From: UMGS1225 sp034086705
GTDB taxonomy: Bacteria > Bacillota > Clostridia > Oscillospirales > CAG-272
DNA length: 64,000 nt
Assembly (NCBI GenBank): GCA_034086705.1
Contig: JAXDZV010000006.1
Coordinates: forward strand, 1 to 64,000
Reading direction: 5' to 3'
Under the pieces are notes generated by a model. It had not been told where the DNA came from. It ran no database searches and saw only the letters and a list, made by a program, of their open reading frames with translations. Positions 25,708 through 34,721 of the stretch are shown here, piece after piece. How positions within the stretch are numbered: the stretch's first letter is position 1; each line of letters opens with the position of its first letter. The translations under genes and the position numbers were made by a program.

Positions 25708-26774
25708 ACGGGGAAATATTAAAGCAGCTGCGTATGCAAATGCCTGCGCAGGTGGATGCCGTGTTGGTGGAGGATCCGCTGCACCAATATTACCTCAGCG
25801 GATTTCACTATACGGATGGACATCTGGTAATCGGTCGAGAAAAGGCCTGGCTTTTTACGGATTTCCGCTATATTGAGGCGGCTCGTGCATCTGTCGGCAC
25901 CGTGGCGTTTGAATTGCACGAAAAAACTTCTGCTTCCTATGTGTACTCTGTTTTGCAGCAGGCAGGTATTCAAACGCTAGGCTATGAGGATTTATTTTTG
26001 AGTGTAGACGCGTTGCGCCGAATGAAAATTGCTATGCCGGGATTATCCTTTGTGCCGGTTGGGGAATGGATTGTGGGGCGACGGCGGTTTAAAACCGAGG
26101 CGGAACTGGAATGTATTCGCCGTGCACAGATGATTACAGATGCTGCGTTTGCGCATATACTGAACTTTATCACACCGGAGCGTACAGAGAAAGAAATTGC
26201 ACTGGAGCTGGAATTTTTTATGCGCAAAAACGGGGCGGAACGCGCTTCTTTTGATATCATTTGTATCAGCGGGCAAAAAACATCTTTGCCGCACGGTGAG
26301 CCGGAAGACAGAAAGCTGGAAAAGGGATTCTTGACCATGGATTTTGGTTGTACCTACGGCGGGTATGCTTCCGACATGACACGTACTGTTGCACTCGGAA
26401 ATGTCAGCGTGCAGATGCGCCGTGTATATGATACCGTACGGGAGGCACAATCTCGGGCGCTGGCCTATATCGGTTGGAACAAAAGCTGCAAAGAAGCGGA
26501 CCGTATCGCGCGTGATTATATCAACGAGAGTGGATATGTGGGGGCATTCGGGCATTCCTTGGGACATGGTGTTGGACTTGCCATTCATGAAGCGCCAAGG
26601 CTTGCGCCGTCCTGCCGTGTGGAAGAGGTGCTGGAAAATGGTGACGTTGTAACCTGTGAGCCGGGCATTTATTTGCCGGGGCAGTTCGGTGTGCGTATTG
26701 AGGATATGGTTTTGATTCATGACAACACAGCGGAGACGATCACCCACAGCCCCAAAGAATTGATTATTCTTTGA
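25704..26774 (+). CDS. Xaa-Pro aminopeptidase-like M24 metallopeptidase
   Basis: A 356-residue cytoplasmic peptidase of family M24B. The N-terminal creatinase-like domain (about 1-125: VDAVLVEDPLHQYYLSGF, WLFTDFRY) precedes the pita-bread catalytic domain. All five metal ligands are visible: D213 (MDFG), D224 (SDMTRT), H288 (GHGVGL), E319 (CEPGIY) and E333 (RIEDM). It should remove N-terminal residues before proline, or act as a prolidase. It is coupled to DUF1934 by a 4-nt overlap and lies directly upstream of efp, an arrangement common in Firmicutes. Confidence 0.9.
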   Translation: MNGEILKQLRMQMPAQVDAVLVEDPLHQYYLSGFHYTDGHLVIGREKAWLFTDFRYIEAARASVGTVAFELHEKTSASYVYSVLQQAGIQTLGYEDLFLSVDALRRMKIAMPGLSFVPVGEWIVGRRRFKTEAELECIRRAQMITDAAFAHILNFITPERTEKEIALELEFFMRKNGAERASFDIICISGQKTSLPHGEPEDRKLEKGFLTMDFGCTYGGYASDMTRTVALGNVSVQMRRVYDTVREAQSRALAYIGWNKSCKEADRIARDYINESGYVGAFGHSLGHGVGLAIHEAPRLAPSCRVEEVLENGDVVTCEPGIYLPGQFGVRIEDMVLIHDNTAETITHSPKELIIL

Positions 26775-26819
26775 AAAATAAAAAATATGCCCTGGCCGCA
26801 TGATTTTTCAACACAGCCC

Positions 26820-26848
26820 TTGCAAAAGCAGAGAAAATCTGTTATACT
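26820..26848 (+). promoter_or_regulatory. Promoter of efp
   Basis: TTGCAA, 17-nt spacer, TATACT; about 50 nt before efp. It lies after the peptidase gene, so efp has its own start of transcription. Confidence 0.75.
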
Positions 26849-26899
26849 ATACGGCGAGTGATATTTGATTCGGATTTTGAAAAGCTTTGGAGGTATCAT

Positions 26900-27457
26900 A
26901 TGGTAATCGCAGGTGACTTTAAAAATGGTGTAACCTTTGAGTTGGACGGCAGTGTTTTGCAGGTTGTGGAGTTCCAGCATGTTAAGCCTGGAAAGGGTGC
27001 GGCATTTGTTAGAACGAAGTTGAAAAATGTAATCACGGGGGCCGTGACAGAAAGAACATTCAGCCCGACTGATAAGTTTGAGCCGGCACGGATTGAGCGA
27101 AAAGAAATGCAATATTCTTATAACGATGGGGATCTGTATTATTTTATGGATATGGAAACCTTTGACATGATCCCGCTCAACAGTGATGTTTTGCCGGACA
27201 GCTTTAAGTTTGTCAAGGAAGAAATGATGTGCAAGATTGTTTCCTATAAAGGAAAGGTGTTTTCTGTAGAGCCACCGACGTTTGTTGAGCTAAAGGTAGT
27301 GGATACGGAGCCGGGCTTTAAGGGTGACACGGCGACCGGCACAACGAAGCCGGCAACACTGGAAACAGGCGCGGTTATTAAGGTGCCGTTGTTTATCGAT
27401 GTGGATACGATGATTCGTATTGATACAAGAACGGGCGAGTATCTGGAGAGAGCGTAA
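26900..27457 (+). CDS. efp: Elongation factor P
   Basis: A 185-residue translation factor that relieves ribosome stalling at proline runs. The KOW-like N-terminal domain (MVIAGDFKNGVTFELDG, FQHVKPGKGAAFVRTKLKN) has the modification loop with Lys at PGKGAAF. The OB domains end in the family C-terminus VPLFIDVDTMIRIDTRTGEY. Full length. GGAGGTATCAT precedes ATG 26900; an in-frame upstream start has no such site. The next gene (27490) lies 32 nt downstream and may be cotranscribed. Confidence 0.97.
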   Translation: MVIAGDFKNGVTFELDGSVLQVVEFQHVKPGKGAAFVRTKLKNVITGAVTERTFSPTDKFEPARIERKEMQYSYNDGDLYYFMDMETFDMIPLNSDVLPDSFKFVKEEMMCKIVSYKGKVFSVEPPTFVELKVVDTEPGFKGDTATGTTKPATLETGAVIKVPLFIDVDTMIRIDTRTGEYLERA

Positions 27458-27489
27458 GCGATTTTTGAATTGCAGAAAGGAATGGTAAT

Positions 27490-27900
27490 ATGAATCTGAC
27501 GGAGAAAGCGGCATATTTGAAGGGCCTGATGGAAGGCATGAATTTTGACAAAACCACAAACGAGGGAAAGCTGATCGCTGGGATCATTGATATGGTGGAC
27601 GATTTGGCGTTGTCAATGTCTGATTTGACCGAGCAGACACAGACTTTGAGTGAATATGTCGAGGAATTGGACGAAGATCTCGGCGCAGTTGAAGAGGATC
27701 TCTACGGCGATGCGGATGAGGATGACGACGACGAGGACGAGGATTTTGTTGAAATTGAGTGCCCCAATTGTGGTGAGTCCGTGTACTTTGATGATTCGAT
27801 CGATCTGGAGCATATTATTTGTCCCTCCTGCGGAGAGGAGTTCTCCTGTGTATGCGACTGCTGTGAAGATGGAGATGGCAGTTGCGAGCATTGCAAATAA
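27490..27900 (+). CDS. CD1247-type acidic zinc-ribbon protein
   Basis: A 136-residue protein found next to efp in many Clostridia. The N-terminal 60 residues are helical (LTEKAAYLKGLMEGMNFDKTTNEGKLI, a CD1247-N-type domain). An acidic run rich in Asp/Glu follows (about 72-90). The C-terminal zinc ribbon has CPNCGES and CPSCGEEFSCVCDCCEDGDGSCEHC, with more cysteines than one ribbon needs. Function is unknown; a role beside transcription or translation has been suggested only by context. ATG follows AGAAAGGAATGGTAAT. Confidence 0.75.
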   Translation: MNLTEKAAYLKGLMEGMNFDKTTNEGKLIAGIIDMVDDLALSMSDLTEQTQTLSEYVEELDEDLGAVEEDLYGDADEDDDDEDEDFVEIECPNCGESVYFDDSIDLEHIICPSCGEEFSCVCDCCEDGDGSCEHCK

Positions 27901-28008
27901 TTTACGTTTTCCAAAAGAGCTTGCTGTTTTTTAGCGGAGTGTCCGTAAAACAGGAATCCGAAAAAACTACTATTTTACGGCATCTGTCAAACAGGATTGC
28001 TTAACGAA

Positions 28009-28054
28009 AAAACACGCCACATTCAGCCTCAAAGACTGGGTGTGGTGTGTTTTT
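28009..28054 (+). terminator. Terminator after the zinc-ribbon gene
   Basis: AAACACGCCACA pairs with TGTGGTGTGTTT and runs into TTTTTCT. Between 27901 and 28345 the only other features are this hairpin, a 9-bp palindrome at 28304 and short gene-like debris (for example a frame with KTEQEQKQRQKIAAIREI at about 28140-28240) that I cannot assign. Confidence 0.75.
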
Positions 28055-28303
28055 CTATTTTTGTTTCCTTATTCCCTCCCTGTACCGCCGGTATGACCGT
28101 ACCTTACTACGCTGGTTGGGGTTTTCCTATCCTTGGGCAGCTTCAAAACAGAACAAGAGCAGAAACAAAGGCAGAAAATTGCCGCAATAAGGGAGATCCT
28201 GCGTCACCTGAGAGGTCGGCAACATCGCAGGAACGGCTGACGGACTGTTGAAAAATTTCGGCAAACACCGTACAGGTTGTTGATTTTCCGATATGTATGC
28301 TAT

Positions 28304-28335
28304 CCTTTATTCGGAACAAATGGTCTGAATAAAGG
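28304..28335. promoter_or_regulatory. Likely TetR operator palindrome
   Basis: CCTTTATTC and GAATAAAGG form a perfect 9-bp inverted repeat with a 14-nt centre, 11 nt before the TetR-type start codon and next to a weak promoter (TTGTTG, 18-nt spacer, TATCCT). The position is typical for autorepression, but the regulator itself is truncated. Confidence 0.5.
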
Positions 28336-28345
28336 GGACGAGTTA

Positions 28346-28720
28346 GTGGCGAATGATACCAAAGCACAATGGAATGCCAAAAAGACCGAGCTGATGGGAA
28401 AATGCTATAACGGTTTTGCCGATTTGGGCTTGCATGGCACCACTATCCGCCCTCTGGCTGAGCATTGCGGATGTAACAAGACTATGATTTATACCTATTT
28501 CAAGGATTTTGACGACCGAATCATCCAGTCCACCGAATACTGTATGAGCAAGGTGGAAGATACGTTTATGGCGAAAGCTCCCACCGATGTGGAGGACTTG
28601 TGGTGGTTTATGGACGAGATCCCCTACTGGACGGCAAAAAAGCACGGCAAGAAATACCGCCTGATGTATCAAACAACTGCTATGTCACGGGAGGGATCGT
28701 TGGTGAAGCCAAGGGCGTAA
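28346..28720 (+). pseudogene. Truncated TetR-family regulator
   Basis: The N-terminal part is a normal TetR DNA-binding domain: KCYNGFADLGLHGTTIRPLAEHCGCNKTMIYTYFKDFDD, split over about residues 18-56, with the helix-turn-helix intact. The ligand-binding part is cut short: after KKYRLMYQ (about residue 108) the sequence joins foreign DNA and ends after 124 residues, whereas TetR proteins are about 190-210. GTG start with AAAGGGGACGAG upstream. It may still bind DNA, but is probably nonfunctional. Confidence 0.75.
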
Positions 28721-28950
28721 CCATCCAAAACTGCTATGAAACTGTCTAATGTTGATTCGCCGTTTACGACACTCCAAGCGTTTGCAAAATCAAGAAATAA
28801 CTTCCTGTTTTCTTCATCCAATGCCGCCGTCAGTTTTTCCTCGTTATTCATCAGAATTTCCATCTGCTTCTGAACAGCTTTGTTTTGCTTTGTGCTACGT
28901 GCCTGTGGATCCAGATTTCCGTAGAAAAATTCTTCAATAAAGTTTGTCAT
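28669..28950 (-). pseudogene. Truncated DUF6809-type protein
   Basis: A 93-residue frame that matches the start of a small clostridial family (MTNFIEEFFYGNLDPQARS, then LTAALDEENRKLFLDFANAW, SVVNGESTLDSFI). Family members as I recall them continue with a short GFRLGA-type tail; here the frame instead runs into unrelated DNA after DSFI and ends 22 residues later. GGAGGATG precedes the ATG, so the start is intact. The family is common on mobile elements. Its broken end meets the GLUG fragment near 28730. Confidence 0.65.
28672..28749 (+). pseudogene. Fragment of a GLUG-repeat surface protein
   Basis: One reading frame between the TetR and DUF6809 stumps encodes about 25 residues (CYVTGGIVGEAKG and TIQNCYETV). 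This pattern is the GLUG repeat of bacterial surface proteins (NCYNTG...GGIVG...). No start or remaining gene is present. It appears to be a small leftover from a rearrangement. Confidence 0.45.
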
Positions 28951-29010
28951 TGTGTCATCCTCCGTTATGAATTGAATTATCCTTGCAATTCAATCATTCT
29001 GGCTGACTAC

Positions 29011-29052
29011 AAAAGCCGAAGGGAGACAACTTCCTTACGAAGTGTCTCCCTT
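29011..29052 (-). terminator. Terminator after tatD
   Basis: On the minus strand AAGGGAGACA pairs with TGTCTCCCTT, followed by CGGCTTTT. It ends the metG-tatD transcript. Confidence 0.7.
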
Positions 29053-29076
29053 GCGTCCTTTCTTTGTGCTCCGCTT

Positions 29077-29901
29077 TCAGCATTCTGCCGTAAGCCCGAA
29101 TACGGCATACGCATTTTCTCGCGTGATCTGCGCAATATGTTCCGGTGTTGTCCCGCGCGCAGTTGCAAGCAACTGCGCAGTATACTGCAAATAACCGGAA
29201 TGATTTAGCTTTCCCCGCATCGGAACCGGCGCTAAATACGGGCAATCTGTCTCTAACAACAACCGCTCATCGGGTACTGCACGTACGGCGTCCAGCAATC
29301 CAGATGCATTACGAAAGGTCACAGAACCGGAAAAAGAGACATAATATCCCATCCGTAGGCACTCCTGCACACATTCCGCTGAAAAAGAACAACTGTGTAA
29401 AATTCCCCGCACCGACGGATATGCATGCAACACCGAAATGGTCGGTGCAACTGCTTCTCGACTGTGAATCACAACAGGCTTACCCGTTTGTGCGGCCAGC
29501 TCCATTTGCAGCATAAACCAGCGTTGCTGCTCCTGCTTGGGAGAAAAATCATAGTGATAATCCAACCCGATTTCGCCAATCGCCACACATTTTGGATCGG
29601 CTAGCAATTCTCCTAGCTCTGAAAGCACCTTTTGCTCCGTTTGTTTTGTTGCCTGCTGTGCTTGGTGCGGATGAATCCCCGCTGTAAAAACTACCTTCTC
29701 ATACTGTGCGGCAAGAGCCTGCGCCGCACGCGCAGAGGCAAGATCACTGGCGCTGTTACATACCCCGCATACCGTGTTTTTATCAAACAGCTCCTGTAAA
29801 AGCGCCTGCGGCCCTTGCGGAAGCTCCTGCGCAAATCGTGCATCGTCATAGTGCGCGTGCGCATCGAAAAGAGCCAACGGCTCTTGTGGTTGTTGCTGCA
29901 T
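29077..29901 (-). CDS. tatD: TatD-family metal-dependent hydrolase
   Basis: A 274-residue cytoplasmic metallohydrolase with the TatD barrel. Metal-binding residues are visible: HxH in FDAHAHYDD (about 13-21), Glu in AIGEIGLDYHYD, His in PVVIHSREA, a His in the ILHSCSFSAE segment and Asp in LLETDCPYLAPVP. The usual HCFSG motif reads HSCSFS, a one-residue shift worth noting. TatD proteins act as 3'-5' exonucleases or AP-site enzymes; many metG-tatD pairs are known in Firmicutes. It lies 69 nt downstream of metG. Confidence 0.9.
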   Translation of the reverse strand: MQQQPQEPLALFDAHAHYDDARFAQELPQGPQALLQELFDKNTVCGVCNSASDLASARAAQALAAQYEKVVFTAGIHPHQAQQATKQTEQKVLSELGELLADPKCVAIGEIGLDYHYDFSPKQEQQRWFMLQMELAAQTGKPVVIHSREAVAPTISVLHAYPSVRGILHSCSFSAECVQECLRMGYYVSFSGSVTFRNASGLLDAVRAVPDERLLLETDCPYLAPVPMRGKLNHSGYLQYTAQLLATARGTTPEHIAQITRENAYAVFGLTAEC

Positions 29902-29970
29902 ATTTCTGTCCTTTTTTACTGAGTTTGGTATTCTGTACGCTTTGCGGCAATTCTTTTTCTCTATTTTTCT

Positions 29971-31923
29971 TTACCGAATCCTTGCCCCCAACGGTGTTTG
30001 TTCATCCAGGAACAATACGCGCGGCGTATCTTCCCCGGCTGCCAAAATCATTCCCTGGCTCTCTACCCCGCGCAGCTTTGCAGCCGCAAGATTTGCAACC
30101 AGGGCAACCTTCTTGCCAAGCAGCATCTGTGGCTCGTAAATCTCAGCAATGCCGGAAACAACCTGCCGCCGCTCCTGCCCCAAATCCAACTCCAGTCGTA
30201 ACAGCTTGTTCGATTTTGGAACACGATCACATGCAACCACGCGTGCACACCGCAGCTCAATGTTCATAAAAGCGTCAATGGAAACAGTTGGCAGATGCTC
30301 CATCGGCACAAACGGCTCTTGCTGCAGCGAAGCCTGCGTCGCCGCCTGAATCTGCGACGCCTGCTGTTCCATCTCTGCACACACAGCTTCTTCGTCCATC
30401 CGCGCAAAGAGAGGTGCCGCGGAGCAAACTTTCACGCCGCTTCGCAAAGCACCGAACGTCAGCGATTCGTCAGCATCGCCAAGTTGCGTGCGAATTTTTT
30501 GCGCAGTTTGCGGCATAAATGGCGTCAGCAGCGCTGCACCATACCGAATGGTTTCCAACAAATAGTACATAACGCCGCACAGTCGCCGTCTGCCCTCCTC
30601 GCTTTTCGCCAGTATCCATGGTGCTGTTTCGTCGATATATTTATTGGCTCTGCCAAAAAGCTCAAACAGTGCGGCAAGGGCGTCCGCAATCCGGTAGGAA
30701 TCCATGGCGGAAAAAACGCGTTGTTTTGTTGTTTCGCAGAAAGACCGCAGCGTCTCATCCAAGGGTTCCTCCGTAGCGGGCGTGGGAACGCTTCCATCAA
30801 AATACTTCTGTGTCATCGCCACGCTGCGGCTGACAAGATTGCCAAGATTGTTCGCAAGATCCGTATTATACCGCGTAACAATCGCACCGGGCGTAATGGA
30901 ACCGTCGGCATTGTATGGCATTTCTGCAAGGCAATAATACCGTACAGCGTCTACACCAAAGCGATCCGCCAGTGTATCCGCATACAGCACATTTCCTTTG
31001 GATTTGCTCATTTTGTCCGCACCGAACAAAAACCATGGATGCCCGAAAATTTTTTTCGGCAGCGGTTCTCCGAGCGCCATAAGAAAAATCGGCCAGTAAA
31101 TCGAGTGAAAGCGCATGATATCCTTCCCAATCATATGCACATCTGCCGGCCAATACTTCTGATACAGTGCCCCCTGCTGATCCACATCGTAGCCAAGTGC
31201 CGTGGCGTAATTGAAAAGTGCATCGATCCAGACATAAATCACGTGCTTTTCATCAAATGTAACCGGTATGCCCCAACGAAAAGACGTGCGCGAAACACAA
31301 AGATCCTGTAGCCCCGTCTTCAAAAAATTATTCACCATTTCTTTGCGGCGGCTTTCTGGCTCAATCCAATCGGGATGCTGTTCGATGTACTGCAGCAAGC
31401 GATCCTGGTATGCGCTCATACGGAAAAAGTACGCCTCTTCTTTTGTTTTCTGCAACCGCGCCCCGCAATCCGGGCAGCATCCGTCGTGTTCCTGCGCTTG
31501 CGTTTGGGTGAAGAAAGCCTCACACGGTACACAATACCAGCCCTCGTATTCATTTTTATAGATGTCACCCTGACGATACAGCCGCTCAAACACATGCTGC
31601 ACCGCCGCCACATGGTCTGCATCCGTGGTTCGGATAAAACGGTCATAGGAGATCTGCATACGATCCCAAATATGGCGGATTTCCCCTGCCACTTTGTCAA
31701 CATACGCCTGCGGACTAACACCTGCCTGCTGTGCACAGCGCTCAATCTTCTGCCCATGCTCATCTGTGCCGGTCAAGAAAAACACATCATACCCGCGCTG
31801 CCGCTTATAACGCGCCACCGCATCCGCTGCGATTGCTTCATAGGTATTGCCGATGTGTGGCTTTTGCGAACTGTACACAATCGCAGTTGTAATGTAAAAG
31901 GGTTCTTTTTTTGTATCTTTCAA
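29971..31923 (-). CDS. metG: Methionyl-tRNA synthetase
   Basis: A 650-residue class I aminoacyl-tRNA synthetase charging tRNA-Met. It has the HIGH-type motif PHIGNTYEA near residue 22, an intact zinc knuckle pair (CVPC and CPDC, about 127-148), the catalytic KMSKSKG near 300, and a C-terminal tRNA-binding OB domain from about 545 (DAFMNIELRCARVVACDRVPK). The start is TTG at 31923, behind AAAGGATGG; no in-frame ATG nearby fits. The 294-nt leader shows no T-box specifier or terminator. Confidence 0.96.
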   Translation of the reverse strand: MKDTKKEPFYITTAIVYSSQKPHIGNTYEAIAADAVARYKRQRGYDVFFLTGTDEHGQKIERCAQQAGVSPQAYVDKVAGEIRHIWDRMQISYDRFIRTTDADHVAAVQHVFERLYRQGDIYKNEYEGWYCVPCEAFFTQTQAQEHDGCCPDCGARLQKTKEEAYFFRMSAYQDRLLQYIEQHPDWIEPESRRKEMVNNFLKTGLQDLCVSRTSFRWGIPVTFDEKHVIYVWIDALFNYATALGYDVDQQGALYQKYWPADVHMIGKDIMRFHSIYWPIFLMALGEPLPKKIFGHPWFLFGADKMSKSKGNVLYADTLADRFGVDAVRYYCLAEMPYNADGSITPGAIVTRYNTDLANNLGNLVSRSVAMTQKYFDGSVPTPATEEPLDETLRSFCETTKQRVFSAMDSYRIADALAALFELFGRANKYIDETAPWILAKSEEGRRRLCGVMYYLLETIRYGAALLTPFMPQTAQKIRTQLGDADESLTFGALRSGVKVCSAAPLFARMDEEAVCAEMEQQASQIQAATQASLQQEPFVPMEHLPTVSIDAFMNIELRCARVVACDRVPKSNKLLRLELDLGQERRQVVSGIAEIYEPQMLLGKKVALVANLAAAKLRGVESQGMILAAGEDTPRVLFLDEQTPLGARIR

Positions 31924-32217
31924 AGATCTGTACCATCCTTTCTTTCTTTATCTCGCCGTTTCCGCTCCGCATGCCGGCGCAGGTATCACCCACACCACAT
32001 AAAAACAATCACGGCAAGCATACATTCCGATAAACCCTGTGCCGGGTGCAAGTAGCCGGACAAAGGTTACCAAACTTACCGCAGTCAGAGCCGCAACAAT
32101 GGGTTTACAGCGACCGGGCAGAAAGTGAATTCAGTACGAAAGCGATGCTGCCGTAAATCTACCCGCCAGCCTCGCCCGCGTACGGGGCTGCCCCTTTTTG
32201 AGTATTGCCGCCCGCCT
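31924..32217. other. 294-nt gap between metG and nagA
   Basis: The gap is GC-rich for intergenic DNA here. On the minus strand it has an open stretch of 58 codons ending TAA just before the metG ribosome site (containing PIVAALTAVSLVTFVRLLAP and FYVVWVIPAP). It has no good start codon, so it may be a decayed small membrane-protein gene or chance. I see no T-box, S-box or other riboswitch, and no clear metG promoter. Confidence 0.4.
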
Positions 32218-33369
32218 CTATTCTATGCGCTGTCCGCGCGCCCAGACAGACGCAATCGAAAAATCCAAACCTTTCTGCTCTTTTTGCAGCACTAAAAAGT
32301 CTGCCCGCAGGCCTGCGCGCAACGCGCCGCAGCAATTTTGAAGGCCAACCATTCTTGCCGGGTTACTCGTTGCGTACGGCAGCGCCTGTTCCAGCGACAA
32401 CTCACAGAACTGCATAAAACGGCGCAATCCCGTCCAAAGAGAAATCGTGCTACCGGCAATATGCCCTTCCGCGTTCAACGCTTTTCCGTCCTTTACGGTC
32501 ACGCTTATACCGGCAATTGCATATTCCCCATCCGGGCAACCCGTGGCCGACATAGAATCCGTGATCAGTACCAGTTTCTGTGCTTGCTTACAGCGTTGCG
32601 TCATTCGCACCATACCGGGATGCAGATGGAATCCGTCGCTGATGATTTCGCAAAAAGCATCTGTGCTCAGCGCTGCTCCGGCGCAACCGGGCGCACGATG
32701 ATGCAGGGGTGGCATACAGTTATATAAATGGGTAAACGCAGTACATCCCCAATCCAGTGCCTGTAGCGCTTGCTCATAACTTGCATCGCTGTGGCCGATA
32801 CCGCAGCTGCCGCCGCGGCGGCATACAGCGCGAATCGTTTCTGCAGCACCGGGCAGTTCCGGTGCCAGCGTGAAATGGAAAGCTCCACCATGTGCCGCGT
32901 CCAGCAGCAACTCTGCCTCTGCCGGCTGCGGCAGACAAAGAAGTTGTGGCGCATGCGCACCGCGGCGTATAGGGGAAAGATATCGCCCTTCTATATGAAC
33001 TCCGTCAAAGCCTGCCTCTTGCACACGCTGTACCGCTTGCAGCATCTGTGCAAACGGTGCAGAAGCAATCGTTGGCAAAAGCGTTGTCGTACCATCCAAT
33101 GCGTAAGAACGGCGCATTTGCCGCATCTGTTCCGCAGTGGCATCGCAAAAATCAAAGCCAAGCCGGCCATGGGTGTGCACATCCACGAGGCCCGGAATCA
33201 GTAAACAGCCGTTTGCCTGCCGTGTTTGAGCGTCTATCTGTGTTGTTTGCATCGGTGGCAACACTGCTTCAACCAGACCATCCCGCACCAAAAGCGAACC
33301 TGGGCAAAAGCATGCCCGTTCCGTGTCATAAATCTGTGCACCTGTCCAAAGTGTCCGTTCCGTTTTCAA
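32218..33369 (-). CDS. nagA: N-acetylglucosamine-6-phosphate deacetylase
   Basis: A 383-residue amidohydrolase that turns GlcNAc-6-phosphate into glucosamine-6-phosphate and acetate, for use of amino sugars and cell-wall recycling. The HxH pair is at 65/67 (DVHTHG), the metal Glu at about 127 (VHIEGRY), further ligands in GIGHSDASYEQ and FTHLYNCMPP, and the catalytic Asp in LITDSMSATG. Start is TTG at 33369; AAAGGAGGG sits only 1-2 nt away, unusually close. It has its own promoter. No nagB or PTS gene lies next to it. Confidence 0.93.
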   Translation of the reverse strand: MKTERTLWTGAQIYDTERACFCPGSLLVRDGLVEAVLPPMQTTQIDAQTRQANGCLLIPGLVDVHTHGRLGFDFCDATAEQMRQMRRSYALDGTTTLLPTIASAPFAQMLQAVQRVQEAGFDGVHIEGRYLSPIRRGAHAPQLLCLPQPAEAELLLDAAHGGAFHFTLAPELPGAAETIRAVCRRGGSCGIGHSDASYEQALQALDWGCTAFTHLYNCMPPLHHRAPGCAGAALSTDAFCEIISDGFHLHPGMVRMTQRCKQAQKLVLITDSMSATGCPDGEYAIAGISVTVKDGKALNAEGHIAGSTISLWTGLRRFMQFCELSLEQALPYATSNPARMVGLQNCCGALRAGLRADFLVLQKEQKGLDFSIASVWARGQRIE

Positions 33370-33396
33370 GCCCTCCTTTTTCCCTCTTTTCAGTTC

Positions 33397-33425
33397 AGTA
33401 TAACATATTTCCTATCCGGTTTCAA
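33397..33425 (-). promoter_or_regulatory. Promoter of nagA
   Basis: On the minus strand TTGAAA, 17-nt spacer, TATACT, about 30 nt before the start codon. Confidence 0.75.
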
Positions 33426-33466
33426 CGGTTTTTAAAAAAAAGCAAGACATTTCGCCTCGCCGCCCG

Positions 33467-33496
33467 TTGACACAGAACACCGGAGTGTGCTATGAT
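33467..33496 (+). promoter_or_regulatory. Promoter of the cysteine desulfurase gene
   Basis: TTGACA, 18-nt spacer, TATGAT. The position of the -10 box rules out the upstream in-frame ATG at 33492 as the start. Confidence 0.75.
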
Positions 33497-33536
33497 GTTG
33501 CGTATACGAAGAAAAGGAAAGGCTCGGTATTACGGC

Positions 33537-34721
33537 ATGCAACAAAGAATTTATGCGGATCACGCGGCGACTACGCCGCTTTCTCAGCCTGCTTTCCAGG
33601 CAATGTTGCCGTATTTTACAGAGATCTTTGCCAACCCTTCCAGCCTGCACAGCGAGGGTATGCATGCAGCCGATGCGCTTTCTGTTGCGCGCAGCGCAGT
33701 AGCCGCCGGCCTGTCTTGCTCCCCTGCAGAGGTTGTCTTCACATCCGGGGGGACAGAAAGTGACGTGCTCGCCTGGCACAGCGCCGCGATGTTCGGGGCA
33801 GCGCAAGGAAAACGACATTTTATCACTTCGCAAATAGAGCATCATGCCGTTTTAAATACGGCACAAGCCTTGGCAGAGCAAGGGTTTTCGGTTACATTTC
33901 TTTCACCGAACAGGAACGGGCTGATCTCGCCGGAGCAACTACGCCAGTCAATTCGCGAAGATACGGTGTTTGTCAGCTTGATGACCGCAAATAATGAAAT
34001 CGGTACGATCCAACCTGTATCTGCATATGCCGCTGTTTGCCGCGCGGCGGGGGTGCTCTTTCATACCGACGCCGTGCAGGCAGTTGGGCATATCCCCTTA
34101 TCTTTTTCTGAGATCGGCTGCGACTATTTATCCTGTTCCGCGCACAAATTCGGCGGCCCGAAGGGCGTCGGTGTTTTACTGATCCGGCGCGGCGTTCCCT
34201 TTACGCCTTTGCTTTTCGGAGGCGCACAGGAACGCGGCCGCCGTCCCGGTACTGAAAATTTGCCCTGCATTGTCGGAATGGCAGCCGCTCTGCAAGATGC
34301 TCTACAAAACCGGGCCGCACAGGCCGCGCGCCTTATCCCGCTTCGCAACCGTTTGATGGAAGGGCTCTTACAAATTCCGTATACTGTGTGTGACGGAGAT
34401 CCCGTACACCGTCTGCCGGGTAACGTGCACGTCTGCTTTGCAGGAGTGGATGCAGAAGCTTTACTGCTACGGCTTGATGCAAAGGGAATTGCTGCCTCCG
34501 CCGGCGCCGCTTGTTCTGCCGGCGCGCTGGAACCGAGTCATGTTCTGTTGGCCTTAGGGCGTCCTGCCTCTCTTGCGCGAGGGTCTTTACGTCTTTCCCT
34601 TGGATCATTGACCCAACCGGACGACATCCCGCAAATTCTGCAGGCAGTGACAGATGCTGTCTGTCACCTGCGCCGCCTCTCCCCCGGCTGGGAGCAATCA
34701 ATCCCCGAAAACTTATTCTGA
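33537..34721 (+). CDS. Cysteine desulfurase (NifS/IscS type)
   Basis: A 394-residue PLP enzyme that takes sulfur from cysteine for Fe-S clusters, thiolated tRNA or cofactors. It has the family start IYADHAATTPLS, GGTESD (71-76), EHHAV, the PLP lysine K204 in CSAHKFGGPKG and the persulfide cysteine C326 in GAACSAG, on a short active-site loop of the IscS kind. It stands alone: neither iscU nor mnmA is next to it, so the sulfur acceptor cannot be inferred. The start at 33537 follows AAGGAAAGG at rather long spacing. Confidence 0.92.
   Translation: MQQRIYADHAATTPLSQPAFQAMLPYFTEIFANPSSLHSEGMHAADALSVARSAVAAGLSCSPAEVVFTSGGTESDVLAWHSAAMFGAAQGKRHFITSQIEHHAVLNTAQALAEQGFSVTFLSPNRNGLISPEQLRQSIREDTVFVSLMTANNEIGTIQPVSAYAAVCRAAGVLFHTDAVQAVGHIPLSFSEIGCDYLSCSAHKFGGPKGVGVLLIRRGVPFTPLLFGGAQERGRRPGTENLPCIVGMAAALQDALQNRAAQAARLIPLRNRLMEGLLQIPYTVCDGDPVHRLPGNVHVCFAGVDAEALLLRLDAKGIAASAGAACSAGALEPSHVLLALGRPASLARGSLRLSLGSLTQPDDIPQILQAVTDAVCHLRRLSPGWEQSIPENLF

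Noticed and set aside
27715..27760. GAC/GAG-rich tract as a DNA repeat
   Set aside because: It is simply the acidic Asp/Glu run of the zinc-ribbon protein.
30295..31311. 338-codon plus-strand frame
   Set aside because: It is antisense to metG, which has all catalytic motifs; the plus frame shows no family features.
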